Below are positions 9,758 through 19,377 of a DNA stretch of 64,000 nucleotides, in pieces. The position numbers were made by a program, and so were the translations under genes. The notes under the pieces are model-generated. The model did not search any database, was not told the origin of the DNA, and saw only the letters and a list, made by a program, of their open reading frames with translations. Within the stretch, counting starts at the first letter, position 1; every line of letters begins with the position of its first letter. The DNA is from Pseudoalteromonas luteoviolacea (GTDB lineage: Bacteria; Pseudomonadota; Gammaproteobacteria; Enterobacterales; Alteromonadaceae), in the NCBI RefSeq assembly GCF_021654285.1, contig NZ_JAKFZS010000003.1, positions 62,001 to 126,000 of the forward strand, given 5' to 3'.

Positions 9758-10045
9758 TTAGCCAACAATACCTAGGATATTGTCTTCACGCATGATCAGG
9801 TACTCTTGACCTTCGATCTTTTCAGTCTTTTCAACATATGAGCCGAATAGTACTGTGTCACCTGCTTTTACTTCTAGAGCTCTTACTTCACCACTGTCCA
9901 AAACGCGGCCATTACCTACAGCAACAACTTCACCGCGAGTTGATTTTTCAGCTGCTGAGCCAGTCAATACGATACCGCCAGCAGATTTAGTTTCTTCTTC
10001 TAGACGCTTAACAATAACGCGATCATGTAAAGGACGAATGTTCAT
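9758..10045 (-). CDS. groES: Co-chaperonin GroES (Hsp10)
   Basis: 95 residues from the ATG at 10045-10043, which has AGGAG eight bases upstream; the longer open frame to 10192 is promoter DNA. It begins [14 protein letters not shown], carries the mobile loop [18 protein letters not shown] that binds GroEL, and ends in the usual EDNILGIV. It caps the GroEL ring during folding. First gene of the groES-groEL operon. Confidence 0.98.
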   Translation of the reverse strand: MNIRPLHDRVIVKRLEEETKSAGGIVLTGSAAEKSTRGEVVAVGNGRVLDSGEVRALEVKAGDTVLFGSYVEKTEKIEGQEYLIMREDNILGIVG

Positions 10046-10164
10046 TGATTTAGTTCTCCTAACTTTTCTGAACAAGGCCAGAATAGACTGTTTACTCAGA
10101 GTGAGTCGCGGCCCGACTAACGGCGCTAGCACGACTTTCTGGATTAATTTGTAACTTGCAATTC

Positions 10165-10193
10165 TAGATGGGGGTGGATATTTAAAACCCAAG
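10165..10193 (-). promoter_or_regulatory. Heat-shock (sigma-32 type) promoter of groES-groEL
   Basis: On the minus strand CTTGGG (10193-10188) stands ~13 bases before CCCCCATCTA (10174-10165). This is close to the sigma-32 pattern CTTGAAA / CCCCAT-TA, and is well placed about 120 bases before the groES start. Confidence 0.75.
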
Positions 10194-10211
10194 AGAAAAA
10201 ACTAAAAAATT

Positions 10212-10745
10212 TTAATCTTTTCTCTGATATTCACCTTCAATGGTGGTAGACGATTGCGATTCTGACTTTGGTACTTTGCGCTCAAACGGGTCAAACTTCT
10301 GCTCTTCGAAAGGAGACTGTGCATCTTGATGCGCTTGGGACTGACCAAAGCCTTGCCCGAACATACTGCTCTGCGCAGAGCTTTGCATTTTCACACTGGC
10401 TTGTTCAATTAGTGTTTTGGCTATTTTTTCGCGAATAACTGGCGTTAATAGCATAAAACCTATGGCGTCTGTCATGATCCCCGGCGTCATTAAAAATACA
10501 CCAGCGATTATCACGCACAGCCCTGTAAATAAATCTTGCCCAGGTAACTTACCTGACGCCATTTGTTGTTGCACGTTAGAGTACGCACCCAGTCCCTGCT
10601 GCTTGACCAACTTCGCACCCAAAATTGCGGTGACAATCACCAATGCGATGGTCGCAAACCCACCAATCACATCACTGACTTGAATAAGTAGCGCAATTTC
10701 AACAATGGGTACGACAATAAATAACAAAAAAAGAACTTTAAACAT
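10212..10745 (-). CDS. fxsA: FxsA family membrane protein
   Basis: 177-residue inner-membrane protein with four hydrophobic segments (residues ~3-20, 25-45, 75-95, 97-110) and a charged cytosolic tail. Family marks are the N-terminal PIVEIALLIQV, ILGAKLVKQQG, and GVFLMTPGIMTDAIGFMLL with the conserved P-G-x-x-T-D. E. coli FxsA, when overproduced, lets F+ cells escape exclusion of phage T7; its normal role is unclear. Its position next to groES is common in gammaproteobacteria. The C-terminal tail is Gln/Ser-rich and poorly conserved. Confidence 0.93.
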   Translation of the reverse strand: MFKVLFLLFIVVPIVEIALLIQVSDVIGGFATIALVIVTAILGAKLVKQQGLGAYSNVQQQMASGKLPGQDLFTGLCVIIAGVFLMTPGIMTDAIGFMLLTPVIREKIAKTLIEQASVKMQSSAQSSMFGQGFGQSQAHQDAQSPFEEQKFDPFERKVPKSESQSSTTIEGEYQRKD

Positions 10746-10988
10746 AGATTCTCCAAATAAACTGAAATAGATGTATGGCTTGTCAGGTCTAATTTCAAGC
10801 TTACAGTCAGCATCTATTTGTACTCTGGTGATGACTTACTACGTCGGTTTAGTAGCAAAAGTCTTTGTTAGAACAAAACCGAGTTTGAAAGTTCAGAGTA
10901 TATAAATGCAACTCAACGAGCACACCTTGGGATCCGGGTTGTCATTCGTTACTATAAGGGCACCACTAACTTAGTCGGCAAAAACACG

Positions 10989-11309
10989 ATGAGTACCCCG
11001 TATAGAATGGTCATGACGACTTGTGATAGTCAAGACAATGCCCGCCACATTGCGGCGCATTTAGTTTTAAATAAATTAGCCGCTTGTGTGAACATCTTGC
11101 CCAAAATAGAGTCAATCTACGTGTGGCAGGGAAAAGTCACCCAAGATGAAGAAGTTAAACTACTAGTCAAAACAACATCCGCACTGGTTAGTAACGTCAT
11201 TGATGCGATCCAAGCTGAGCACAGCTACGACGTACCTGAAGTACAAGTGATTGAAATCACTGATGGCTCGCAGCAATATTTTAACTGGATGGAAGAGGTA
11301 CTAAATTAA
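10989..11309 (+). CDS. cutA: Divalent-cation tolerance protein CutA
   Basis: 106 residues, the usual size. CutA forms small trimers with a PII-like ferredoxin fold and is tied to copper and divalent metal tolerance; the exact role is unsettled. Signature segments: TTCDSQDNA at the start, LAACVNILPKIESIYVWQGK in the middle, and DVPEVQVIEI near the end. The stop overlaps the dsbD start by one base, a cutA-dsbD order widespread in gammaproteobacteria. Confidence 0.94.
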   Translation: MSTPYRMVMTTCDSQDNARHIAAHLVLNKLAACVNILPKIESIYVWQGKVTQDEEVKLLVKTTSALVSNVIDAIQAEHSYDVPEVQVIEITDGSQQYFNWMEEVLN

Positions 11310-13144
11310 TGCGACTGACGACGCTACTATTTTCTTTTATAACGCTGCTATTTATAGGCAGCTTTCAAGCTGCTGCCAATAACTCGGTCTTAGACAGCTT
11401 ATTAGAACCAAAACAGCAAACATTTTTACCCGTTGATCAAGCCTTTGAGTTTGATTTTGACCAGCAAGGTTCTGTGTTATTCACTGGCTGGGATATTGCG
11501 CCAGGTTACTATATCTACAAACACAAGTTGGAGTTTGTTGCCAAGGGCGCAGACATCAAAGTACCTGAGCTAAGCACAGGCAGAATGATTGAAGATGAGT
11601 TTTTTGGCCGCACCGAAGTATACTTTGACGAACTTTCCGTGGTCTCGAAGCTGAGCAACATTGGCCAAGATGCGGTAGTTAAAATTCGCTATCAAGGCTG
11701 CGCAGAAGCTGGACTGTGCTACCCGCCAGAGATCATTGAGATCCCTCTTACTGGGCTGACTGGTGTAACAAATACAGTCGCCAAACAAGCCGAAAGTAAA
11801 GCAAACACGCAACAAACAGCGGCTAAACCGGCACCACAACCAAAAACAGTGAGCAGCAATGATGACGGCGAACTGTCTTTCAGTGATAAATTGGCGCAGC
11901 AAAGCTTTGTTACCAACTTAGGCGCATTTTTCTTGGTGGGTGTTTTATTGGCATTCACGCCTTGTGTATTCCCAATGTTCCCGATCCTATCGAGCCTCAT
12001 TGCTGGTCAGCAGAACCTGTCCACCAAAAAAGCATTTTCACTGTCATTTGTGTATGTGCAAGGTATGGCGGTCACGTATGCAGCTCTAGGTCTTGTTGTG
12101 GCTTATTTTGGTGGTCATATCCAAGGTTATATTCAGCACCCTGCGGTACTGATTAGCTTCAGTATTTTGTTTGTCATTTTAGCCTTTGCCATGTTTGGTT
12201 GGTTTGAGCTAAAACTGCCAAGCGGCATGATGAGCAAATTAACAGAGATCAGTAACCAGCAAAAAGGCGGCAATTATACCGGCGTCTTTATGATGGGTGT
12301 GCTATCTGGCTTAATCGCCAGTCCTTGCACCACAGCGCCGCTGTCTGCTGCACTATTATATGTTGCGCAAAGTGGTGACTACCTTGTTGGCGGCTTGACT
12401 TTATATGCGCTGAGCTTAGGTATGGGTCTGCCGCTACTATTGCTTGGCACCTCAGGTGGTAAGCTGCTCCCCAAAGCAGGCGGCTGGATGGAGCAGGTGA
12501 AAACGCTGTTCGGTTTCTTAATGTTGTTTGTGCCACTAATTTTACTCGAGCGCATCTTAGACTTTGACATTATTGTAATGCTGGCTTCAGTATTGGCCAT
12601 TGCAACAGCCCTATATCTGCATTATTGGCAAAGTGCGCAATCACAAGGCAAAGGCAAAACCTTCTTATGGGCGCTGTCGATGACCTTATTTGTCAGTGCC
12701 TTCTTTATGGCAAAGTCTGTGCTTTTCCCAGCACCTCAACCACAGGTTAGTGTCGCTGCCGGTGTGATGGAGGAGAAAAAGTTCCGTCTTATCGAGGGAC
12801 TGGAGGGGCTGCATAGCGAAGTGGCCAAAGCCAATCAACAAGGCAAGATTGCCGTCGTCGACTTATATGCTGATTGGTGTGTGGCCTGTAAAGAGTTTGA
12901 GAAGTACACCTTCCCAGAGGCGCAAGTACAGGCTGAGTTCCAACACTTTGAGTTATTAAAGCTCGACTTAACTGAAAGTAATGACACCACTTTTGAAATT
13001 ATGGAGTTCTTTACCGTATTCGGCTTGCCAAGCATGCTGTTCTTCGACGAACAAGGCAATGAAATCCCCGAACTGCGCGTAACTGGTTTTATGAACGCAG
13101 AAGACTTTGCAGATCACCTACGTAAAGTACGTAATTACCAGTAA
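11309..13144 (+). CDS. dsbD: Thiol:disulfide interchange protein DsbD
   Basis: Carries reducing power from cytosolic thioredoxin across the inner membrane to periplasmic DsbC, DsbG and CcmG. 611 residues in three parts: signal peptide (1-23) and N-terminal immunoglobulin-like domain with the Cys131/Cys137 pair (GCAEAGLCYPP); eight membrane spans from ~200 to 470 with the two central cysteines Cys219 (TPCVFP) and Cys340 (SPCTTAP); and a C-terminal thioredoxin-like domain with Cys524-x-x-Cys527 (DWCVACK). All six redox cysteines are present, so it should be active. Translationally coupled to cutA. Confidence 0.97.
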   Translation: MRLTTLLFSFITLLFIGSFQAAANNSVLDSLLEPKQQTFLPVDQAFEFDFDQQGSVLFTGWDIAPGYYIYKHKLEFVAKGADIKVPELSTGRMIEDEFFGRTEVYFDELSVVSKLSNIGQDAVVKIRYQGCAEAGLCYPPEIIEIPLTGLTGVTNTVAKQAESKANTQQTAAKPAPQPKTVSSNDDGELSFSDKLAQQSFVTNLGAFFLVGVLLAFTPCVFPMFPILSSLIAGQQNLSTKKAFSLSFVYVQGMAVTYAALGLVVAYFGGHIQGYIQHPAVLISFSILFVILAFAMFGWFELKLPSGMMSKLTEISNQQKGGNYTGVFMMGVLSGLIASPCTTAPLSAALLYVAQSGDYLVGGLTLYALSLGMGLPLLLLGTSGGKLLPKAGGWMEQVKTLFGFLMLFVPLILLERILDFDIIVMLASVLAIATALYLHYWQSAQSQGKGKTFLWALSMTLFVSAFFMAKSVLFPAPQPQVSVAAGVMEEKKFRLIEGLEGLHSEVAKANQQGKIAVVDLYADWCVACKEFEKYTFPEAQVQAEFQHFELLKLDLTESNDTTFEIMEFFTVFGLPSMLFFDEQGNEIPELRVTGFMNAEDFADHLRKVRNYQ

Positions 13145-13161
13145 ACCCTCCCCTCTTCCAG

Positions 13162-13194
13162 CAGCCTATTTAAGCAACAGACTTAAATAGGCTG
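13162..13194 (+). terminator. Terminator hairpin after dsbD
   Basis: A 13-bp perfect stem (CAGCCTATTTAAG / CTTAAATAGGCTG) with a 7-base loop, followed by a short T-rich stretch. Confidence 0.7.
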
Positions 13195-13361
13195 TGCTTT
13201 ATCTCTGATTAGACCAGTATTTTGCTGCTATTTACCTCGAACACTCTATAATAGTTCACGAACGTGAGAAATATTTGCTATTTACCGCGCAAGCGCTTAA
13301 GTTAGACACAGCAAGAGACAAAAAGTCTCGTTATTTCCCATTTAAAGGAATTTCACGCATT

Positions 13362-13823
13362 ATGTCAGCAAATTTTAAGGTTTTAGTACTTAATGGTCCA
13401 AATTTGAACATGTTGGGCCGTCGCGAGCCAGACAAATATGGCACACAGACCTTAGCTGAGATAATGCAGTCACTGACAAAGTGCGCAGAACAACACAATG
13501 TGGTGCTGACTCATTTTCAGAGCAACAGTGAAGCAGAGCTTATCAATACCATCCATGACCATTATGGCAAAGTGGATTGTATTATTATCAATCCAGCGGC
13601 TTTCACACATACCAGTATCGCCATGCGCGATGCGTTGCTCAGTATCAGCGTCCCATTTTATGAAGTGCATATTTCAAATGTGCACGCACGTGAGCCGTTT
13701 CGACATACCTCCTACTTCTCGGATGTAGCGAAAGGCGTCATATGTGGATTAGGTGCAATTGGCTATCAAGCTGCATTAATGGCAGCGATTGACCAGTTGC
13801 GCAAACAAGATAACTCAAATTAA
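13362..13823 (+). CDS. aroQ: Type II 3-dehydroquinate dehydratase
   Basis: Third step of the shikimate pathway: removes water from 3-dehydroquinate. 153 residues from the ATG at 13362, which gives the family start [15 protein letters not shown]; the open frame extends upstream but reads as leader sequence. Catalytic and binding motifs are RREPDKYG (active Tyr), [24 protein letters not shown] and GYQAAL. Nineteen bases ahead of accB, the usual aroQ-accB-accC order. Confidence 0.96.
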   Translation: MSANFKVLVLNGPNLNMLGRREPDKYGTQTLAEIMQSLTKCAEQHNVVLTHFQSNSEAELINTIHDHYGKVDCIIINPAAFTHTSIAMRDALLSISVPFYEVHISNVHAREPFRHTSYFSDVAKGVICGLGAIGYQAALMAAIDQLRKQDNSN

Positions 13824-13842
13824 CTAACAGGCGGGCCAAGTT

Positions 13843-14304
13843 ATGGATATTCGCAAGATTAAAAAACTAATCGAACTAGTAGAAGAATCAGGTATTGCAG
13901 AGCTAGAGATCACCGAAGGTGAAGAATCAGTACGTATTAACCGTCACAGCAGTGCACCGATTATGGCTCAGCCTCAGCAATTCGCAGTACCAGCACCTGC
14001 AGCGGCACCAGTAGCAGCACCTGCGGCGGCGCCAGCAGCTGACGCGCCAGCAGAAGCAGCAACACCTGCGGGTCATCAAGTTAAGTCTCCAATGGTTGGT
14101 ACTTTCTACTCTGCGTCTTCTCCAACCGCTGCGGCATACGTTGAAGTTGGTACAAAAGTAAACGTTGGCGACACGCTTTGCATCGTTGAAGCGATGAAGA
14201 TGATGAACCAGATCGAATCTGACAAGGCAGGTACTGTTAAAGCTATCCTAGTTGAAAACGGCGAGCCAGTAGAATTTGATCAGCCACTGTTCATCATCGA
14301 ATAA
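13843..14304 (+). CDS. accB: Biotin carboxyl carrier protein of acetyl-CoA carboxylase
   Basis: Carries biotin between the carboxylase and transferase of acetyl-CoA carboxylase, the first step of fatty-acid synthesis. 153 residues: N-terminal region (1-40), a mobile Ala/Pro linker (~50-80, [15 protein letters not shown]), and the biotinyl domain with biotin on Lys119 of EAMKMMNQI. Forms an operon with accC 20 bases downstream. Confidence 0.97.
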   Translation: MDIRKIKKLIELVEESGIAELEITEGEESVRINRHSSAPIMAQPQQFAVPAPAAAPVAAPAAAPAADAPAEAATPAGHQVKSPMVGTFYSASSPTAAAYVEVGTKVNVGDTLCIVEAMKMMNQIESDKAGTVKAILVENGEPVEFDQPLFIIE

Positions 14305-14324
14305 TTCCCAAGAAGGCAAACACT

Positions 14325-15665
14325 ATGTTAGATAAAGTAGTCATTGCAAACCGAGGTGAAATTGCACTTCGCGTATTGCGTGCCTGCAAGGAGCTTGGGA
14401 TTAAAACGGTTGCAGTGCACTCAACTGCTGACCGTGACCTTAAACACGTTCTACTTGCAGACGAAACAATTTGTATCGGTAAACCAGCTGCGTCTGAGAG
14501 TTACCTAGATATTCCTCGCATTATCGCTGCGGCAGAAGTAACAGACGCTGTTGCTATCCACCCAGGATACGGTTTCTTATCAGAAAATGCTGACTTTGCT
14601 GACCAAGTTGAGCAAAGCGGCTTTATCTTTATCGGTCCAAAGGGCGACACAATTCGTCTAATGGGTGATAAAGTTTCTGCAATCGAAGCAATGCGTAAAG
14701 CTGGCGTACCGTGTGTACCAGGTTCTGACGGCCCACTGACAGAAGACAACGAGCGCAACGTGCAAATCGCTAAGCGCATCGGTTACCCAGTTATCATCAA
14801 AGCTGCAGGCGGCGGCGGTGGTCGTGGTATGCGTGTTGTTCGCTCAGAAGAAGAGTTACTAGACTCAATAGCACTGACGCAAACTGAAGCACAGCAGTTC
14901 TTCGGCAACGGCATGGTTTACATGGAAAAATTCCTAGAAAACCCACGTCACATCGAAGTACAGGTACTTGCTGACGGTCAAGGCAATGCAATTCACCTTG
15001 GTGAGCGTGACTGTTCAATGCAGCGTCGTCACCAAAAAGTAGTGGAAGAAGCGCCAGCACCAGGTATCACAGCAGAAATGCGTAAGTTCATCGGTGACCG
15101 TTGTACACGTGCATGTATCGAAATCGGTTATCGCGGTGCAGGTACATTCGAATTCCTATACGAGAATGGCGAATTCTACTTCATCGAAATGAATACACGT
15201 ATTCAGGTAGAGCACCCAGTAACTGAAATGGTTACAGGCGTTGACCTAATCAAAGAGCAGCTAAAAATTGCTGCTGGTCAGCCTCTATCAATCACACAAG
15301 ATGACGTTGTGATCAAAGGTCACGCTATCGAGTGTCGTATTAACGCTGAAGATCCAGAGTCGTTCATTCCGTCTCCAGGTAAAATCACGCGTTTCCACCC
15401 TGCAGGTGGCCTAGGTATTCGTTGGGACAGCCACATTTACGCTGACTACACAGTACCACCGCACTACGATTCAATGATCGGTAAATTAATCACTTATGGT
15501 GAAAACCGTGACGTTGCAATCGCCCGTGCTCGCAATGCATTAAACGAACTTGTGATTGACGGTATCAAAACAAATACACCGTTACACAAGAAGATCTTAG
15601 CAGACGAAAACTTCCAAAATGGTGGTACAAACATCCACTATCTAGAGAAGAAACTCGGTCTGTAA
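14325..15665 (+). CDS. accC: Biotin carboxylase subunit of acetyl-CoA carboxylase
   Basis: ATP-grasp enzyme that carboxylates the biotin on AccB using bicarbonate. 446 residues, full length. Motifs: [12 protein letters not shown] at the start, [14 protein letters not shown], the Gly-rich ATP loop [51 protein letters not shown], and RINAEDP. Ends at a strong terminator, so it is last in the aroQ-accB-accC unit. Confidence 0.98.
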   Translation: MLDKVVIANRGEIALRVLRACKELGIKTVAVHSTADRDLKHVLLADETICIGKPAASESYLDIPRIIAAAEVTDAVAIHPGYGFLSENADFADQVEQSGFIFIGPKGDTIRLMGDKVSAIEAMRKAGVPCVPGSDGPLTEDNERNVQIAKRIGYPVIIKAAGGGGGRGMRVVRSEEELLDSIALTQTEAQQFFGNGMVYMEKFLENPRHIEVQVLADGQGNAIHLGERDCSMQRRHQKVVEEAPAPGITAEMRKFIGDRCTRACIEIGYRGAGTFEFLYENGEFYFIEMNTRIQVEHPVTEMVTGVDLIKEQLKIAAGQPLSITQDDVVIKGHAIECRINAEDPESFIPSPGKITRFHPAGGLGIRWDSHIYADYTVPPHYDSMIGKLITYGENRDVAIARARNALNELVIDGIKTNTPLHKKILADENFQNGGTNIHYLEKKLGL

Positions 15666-15678
15666 TAGATGTTTTCGT

Positions 15679-15707
15679 AAAAAAGCCGGTTTACACCGGC
15701 TTTTTTG
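15679..15707 (+). terminator. Rho-independent terminator after accC
   Basis: AAAAGCCGG TTTACA CCGGCTTTTTT: GC-rich stem with a T run, 15 bases after the accC stop. Confidence 0.92.
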
Positions 15708-15853
15708 TTTTTCAACACAGCACTTTTTTGCTTTTTTATTAATCAATTGAACAAGATAAGTTATATTTTTCCACTTTAGCTAGTGACAAGCGGCGAAAAA
15801 GTTCATATACTGCCAGCGCTTCAAAAGATTGTTTTCACACAATCGCTGAAAAT

Positions 15854-15930
15854 GGCCCTATAGCTCAGTTGGTTAGAGCACCCGACTCATAATCGGTAGG
15901 TCCCTGGTTCGAGTCCAGGTGGGGCCACCA
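15854..15930 (+). tRNA. tRNA with CAT anticodon, probably tRNA-Ile2 (C34 modified to lysidine)
   Basis: 77 bases including the encoded CCA. Acceptor stem GGCCCTA/TGGGGCC, D arm GCTC...GAGC, anticodon loop CTCATAA, T arm CCTGG-TTCGAGT-CCAGG. The GGCCC acceptor start and the weak top pair of the anticodon stem match gammaproteobacterial tRNA-Ile2, which reads AUA after TilS makes lysidine. Elongator tRNA-Met normally begins GGCTA/GGCTAC. The tRNA marks the end of the core block; accessory DNA follows. Confidence 0.85.
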
Positions 15931-16015
15931 TTTTTAAAATACCGCAACTGTCAACCTTTAATTTTCAATTTAAAGCGTCAATTATCTTTCTGTAATTTAA
16001 AGAACTAAACGAACT

Positions 16016-16414
16016 TCATTGATCCAGCCTAATTTTGCACTGTAAATCCTTTAATTTTGAACTTATCTCTTCTGCTTCTTTGCTTTTCTCCTCCGGCCTG
16101 TATTCTCTATACTCATACCTATGAAGCCGGTTTAACACAGCGATCAAATCTCCGTATATTTTTTCATCCATAAAATACTTTGAGTTAAAGATTTTCGTCT
16201 GTATACCAGAAAAACCTGATATCTTAAATTCATCCCATTGTTGATTAAAATTGAGAGTTAGCTCTCGAACAGCTAACGCTACTCCATTTTTATCTTTGAG
16301 AAACACGTTCTTTTTATTCTCTTTTATAGCTCTATATGCAAAATTTGCAGATATTGCGGATGAGACACATGAAACAATTGCGGCAATAGCAAGTACTATT
16401 TTTGTCCATTCCAT
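16016..16414 (-). CDS. Unknown small membrane-anchored protein
   Basis: 132 residues. One N-terminal membrane span (residues ~5-27), then a soluble, strongly charged helical domain (RLHRYEYREYRPEEKSKEAE). Such short anchors with a helical tail are common in defence islands and as companions of other small proteins, but no family is recognised. Convergent to core genes and divergent from the next gene (196 bases apart). Low G+C compared with accBC, suggesting acquisition. Confidence 0.65.
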   Translation of the reverse strand: MEWTKIVLAIAAIVSCVSSAISANFAYRAIKENKKNVFLKDKNGVALAVRELTLNFNQQWDEFKISGFSGIQTKIFNSKYFMDEKIYGDLIAVLNRLHRYEYREYRPEEKSKEAEEISSKLKDLQCKIRLDQ

Positions 16415-16610
16415 AATTTAGCTCTCTTTAGTTACAGTGAAACTTATACAACCTCGACAGCGCTACTTAGATCTTTCAGTGTTACAACATAGAAAAGTAT
16501 AGAATAAAAAAACACATAAATTATATGATTCTGCTAGCAAATATTTTGAGTTCTAATAGTTTAAAACTACAATCTTTCCGCTATGATGAAATCAGATAGG
16601 CCTACATAAA

Positions 16611-17354
16611 ATGGATTTATTTATGAGTGACAAACTCGCAAAATATTCTTTAGTACTCTGCGTTATAGCACCTTTATTGGCTGTCTTGACTTATTCTTTC
16701 AACTTTTTTGATCAACCAATATCTGATAGCAGTGCAGACTGGGGAGCCCTCGGTGACTTTTTTGGTGGAGTATTGAACCCTTTAATCGCATTTTGTGCAC
16801 TTGTTTGGCTAAAATACTCCGTAAAGATTCAAAAGATCGAATTACAAGAGTTGAGGAACGAATTAAAAGCTTCAAATGCAGCCAATGAACAATCTTTAAA
16901 ACATAATACTAACTTAATGAAAGTTGAGAGTATTAGATATTTTTTAAAGCTTGCTGAGCAAGAAATAAAGTCCAGAATAGAATTAAATTTTGTATATGAT
17001 GTTGGAGGTCCTAATAATAAGAAAACACACAAATGCTCTCTGAAAGAAATGCTTATGGCATATGGTAGGAATAATAGTGTTAGTAATACTTATAAAGAGG
17101 GGATCAATACAAAATCAAAAGATGTAATGCGATTACATGAACTTTTCGAAATGTTGGGCTTTGCTCTTATAGAATTGAATAAACTAGAAAGCCATTCTGA
17201 CAATAGTTATCCCGTTAAGTTTTATTTGTTTAAGTATAAGTATCTGATCCTTGGTATTGATAAAATACATAAAATTACCCCCTGTATTATCGATTTATTA
17301 AAAGACGACCCCCATAAAGAGTTACTATCCATAGAAAGAACTCCAAAGTGTTAG
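16611..17354 (+). CDS. Membrane protein resembling putative phage abortive-infection proteins
   Basis: 247 residues. Two N-terminal membrane spans (~12-30 and ~55-72) surround the conserved-looking WGALGDFFGGVLNPLIAFCAL. A coiled-coil-like helix follows (KIQKIELQELRNELKAS), then a soluble C-terminal domain. The G-D-F-F-G-G-x-L-N-P segment with following helix is typical of a family many genomes annotate as putative phage abortive infection protein; I know of no proven mechanism for it. ATG at 16611 or the in-frame ATG at 16623 are both possible; neither has a strong ribosome site. Sits between a tRNA and the R-body locus. Confidence 0.6.
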   Translation: MDLFMSDKLAKYSLVLCVIAPLLAVLTYSFNFFDQPISDSSADWGALGDFFGGVLNPLIAFCALVWLKYSVKIQKIELQELRNELKASNAANEQSLKHNTNLMKVESIRYFLKLAEQEIKSRIELNFVYDVGGPNNKKTHKCSLKEMLMAYGRNNSVSNTYKEGINTKSKDVMRLHELFEMLGFALIELNKLESHSDNSYPVKFYLFKYKYLILGIDKIHKITPCIIDLLKDDPHKELLSIERTPKC

Positions 17355-17380
17355 ACTTGTATCGAGTTAGCGTAGGTTTG

Positions 17381-17600
17381 GTTAAAACTTGTGATCATAT
17401 TTATCCACGCTAATTAAATAGTCGCCTTTACCGAGTATTTCTCCCAAAGTCGTCTGTTCCGCTTTTAGCTCAATTGGTTTATAAGTTTCTTTAAAGTTGT
17501 TTCTTCTGGCACCTGGCTATTCTTAGTTTAAAAATTCGTGGCAGACTATCCTTGTCATTGCAAGCCGCAACTTCAGTGTTCAATTTTGGGTAATTCAATA
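17381..17600 (-). pseudogene. Decayed copy of the 3' part of the SPFH/band-7 gene
   Basis: Clearly alignable to 38254-38475, inside the 3' third of the intact SPFH gene, in the same orientation. Shared runs include TTTAACTTGTG-like, TTAAATAGTCG, TATTTCTCC, GCTTTTAGCTCA, GTTTCTTTAAAG and the region around CGATTTTGCCAACTCGAT. Many substitutions and small indels destroy the reading frame. It lies just beyond the last gene of the R-body locus, and the intact gene lies just beyond the other end. Confidence 0.8.
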
Positions 17601-17628
17601 ATGCAGTAATGTGAAAACACGATACATA

Positions 17629-18552
17629 TCACTCCAAGTTATTGGGTAAGTATTGCTGCCAAGCTTCAACGATAAAAGGGTACTCCCCTGTGACGTCAAC
17701 TCGGCTTCGCCAAAATTGCATCGCGCCGGTGTTGATCCCTTGGTAAGCAAAGATCACATCCGCCACCAGCCTATCGCCACTTTGATTCATATTCACGTCC
17801 ACCTTAACCAATTGATAGCCATTAGGGTTTGGACCATCTGAACGGCTTTGATAACACAGGTGATAAGAGTTTTGGTAAATGGCTGCGTTGTTATAAAGGG
17901 CATAGTTCAATGCGCGCGTGGCATCGGTATCACCGGCAAAGGTGTCCAATGATGTGATCTCGGTAACCAGACTTTTAAACTGGGCATTATTATGGCTTTC
18001 ACTGTGAATAACGTCACTAAATGGCAGCGCACTGACAGGCACGATGGTATGTACTAACACATCACCTTGCGCCAATATTTCACCGACAATGACAACCTGC
18101 CCTACCTCATTATTTTGGGCACGCCCCAGCGCGGAAATACATTGTGTGAGCAGCGCTTCGGTTGAGATGACAAGCGTATACAACTGTTCATTGTAGCGGT
18201 TGTCAAATATCCACTCCATACTGCGTGCAATATAACGATTGGTGCTGACGTTTAAGCCTTTAAACACGGTCTGATATAGCTGAGTGTTGCGGTTGAGTCG
18301 TTGCAGCGCAATGTCGTCATTGATGTTTTTGAGCATGGGCAAAGGCGTACCATGCTTATCCATGAGGCTGTTTTGATACAGTTCTTTCTCTAAGTTCAGT
18401 GATGGAAACTTGGCATTGATGTACCCCACAGCATAAACATATCGACTCATTGCCCCACTATAATTAATGTCAATTTCTTCAGCGATCATGCGCTGAGCGG
18501 TATCTGACTGATGTACCGGTTTGTTAGGCTGAACTGGCATTGGTAGCGTCAT
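17629..18552 (-). CDS. PatG C-terminal-like domain protein, paralogue 3
   Basis: 307 residues, no signal peptide. Shares with its two upstream neighbours a YVYAVGYI...FPSLNLEKEL start, a middle T-R-A-L-N-Y segment and an end RSRVDVTGEYPFIV. The same succession (Y-A-L-G, R-A-x-N-Y, R-F-x-V-D-V-x-x-x-x-P) is what I recall of the C-terminal domain of the cyanobactin maturation protease PatG. The domain has no protease residues and may bind peptide or act structurally. Last gene of a three-gene array (17629-20394) read toward the end of the R-body locus; 9-base gap to the previous gene. Similarity between the three is modest, so the copies are old. Confidence 0.6.
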   Translation of the reverse strand: MTLPMPVQPNKPVHQSDTAQRMIAEEIDINYSGAMSRYVYAVGYINAKFPSLNLEKELYQNSLMDKHGTPLPMLKNINDDIALQRLNRNTQLYQTVFKGLNVSTNRYIARSMEWIFDNRYNEQLYTLVISTEALLTQCISALGRAQNNEVGQVVIVGEILAQGDVLVHTIVPVSALPFSDVIHSESHNNAQFKSLVTEITSLDTFAGDTDATRALNYALYNNAAIYQNSYHLCYQSRSDGPNPNGYQLVKVDVNMNQSGDRLVADVIFAYQGINTGAMQFWRSRVDVTGEYPFIVEAWQQYLPNNLE

Positions 18553-18561
18553 GGTCGCCTC

Positions 18562-19359
18562 CTAATTACTTTTAGCAAATGGTGCTAATCGGGATGAAAC
18601 AAAAGGATACTGATTGGTCACATCTATATTGCAGGCATAGCGACTGCGATCCGAACTACTCAAAATAAATTCGTAAACTTGGCGAGTCGGCTCCGAATCT
18701 TGCACTTGCACATGTATTGCCAGCACATCCTCGGGTAAAAGCTGTTGATCACTGCCCACGACAATCTGATAAAAGTGACTCTTAAAATAATTACCCGCTC
18801 TGTCTTGCCCACTTAAGCCTGTGGTTGGCTTCAACGTAGGCAATGCCAACTGACGATTAGCGGGTTGACCATCGGCCAGCACCGGAATACTAATGTCTGC
18901 GGTATTGATCAGGTGCTTGACCTTCACCATAGGCAGCATGTAATCCGCCCTGCTATTTGGCATATCAAAGCCAACCAACCTGCCATTCATCACGTAGTCG
19001 TCTTGTAGATGATTAGTAGTATCAATCAACGCATCAAGCTGTGTGGGCGTATCAGGTATCAGGACGTAAGAATCGACGAGGTTAATTGTCAGTACCCAAG
19101 TTGCCTGCTGCGCCAAATATAAAAAGGGCCGATAGGTGAGATCCGGTTGGTTATCTGTCGTCACCTGATAACTAAATACCTTGTAAAATTCATCTGGGTT
19201 GGCCTTTATTGATAATGCGGCAGCCTCGTATTGTTTTTCGAGATTCAGTGTCGGAAAGCTCGGCTGTATTTTGCCAATGGCATATACCAGTTCGCCGTTG
19301 GCTTGATTAGAAGCACGCTGCACAGGGGCTGGCGCGCAGACATTGTCTGGTGTGTTCAT
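18562..19359 (-). CDS. PatG C-terminal-like domain protein, paralogue 2
   Basis: 265 residues, soluble. Has the family start LVYAIGKIQPSFPTLNLEKQYEAAAL near residue 28, a middle DRAGNYFKSHFYQIV and the closing CNIDVTNQYPFVSS. The middle part includes the Trp-Val-Leu strand and YVLIPDTPTQLDALI, which matches VLMPTTPVELQQLI of paralogue 1. Between paralogues 1 and 3 with gaps of 18 and 9 bases, so co-transcribed. Role unknown; the PatG-like call is from motif order and is not a database result. Confidence 0.6.
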   Translation of the reverse strand: MNTPDNVCAPAPVQRASNQANGELVYAIGKIQPSFPTLNLEKQYEAAALSIKANPDEFYKVFSYQVTTDNQPDLTYRPFLYLAQQATWVLTINLVDSYVLIPDTPTQLDALIDTTNHLQDDYVMNGRLVGFDMPNSRADYMLPMVKVKHLINTADISIPVLADGQPANRQLALPTLKPTTGLSGQDRAGNYFKSHFYQIVVGSDQQLLPEDVLAIHVQVQDSEPTRQVYEFILSSSDRSRYACNIDVTNQYPFVSSRLAPFAKSN

Positions 19360-19377
19360 TGTACTTTTTCCTTTGCA

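Noticed and set aside
10046..10192. N-terminal extension of GroES to 144 residues
   Set aside because: The extra part overlaps the sigma-32 promoter, and the ATG at 10045 has a good ribosome site and gives the normal 95-residue protein.
15854..15930. Elongator tRNA-Met
   Set aside because: Anticodon is CAT, but the acceptor stem GGCCC/GGGCC and the anticodon stem fit tRNA-Ile2; kept as a lesser alternative.
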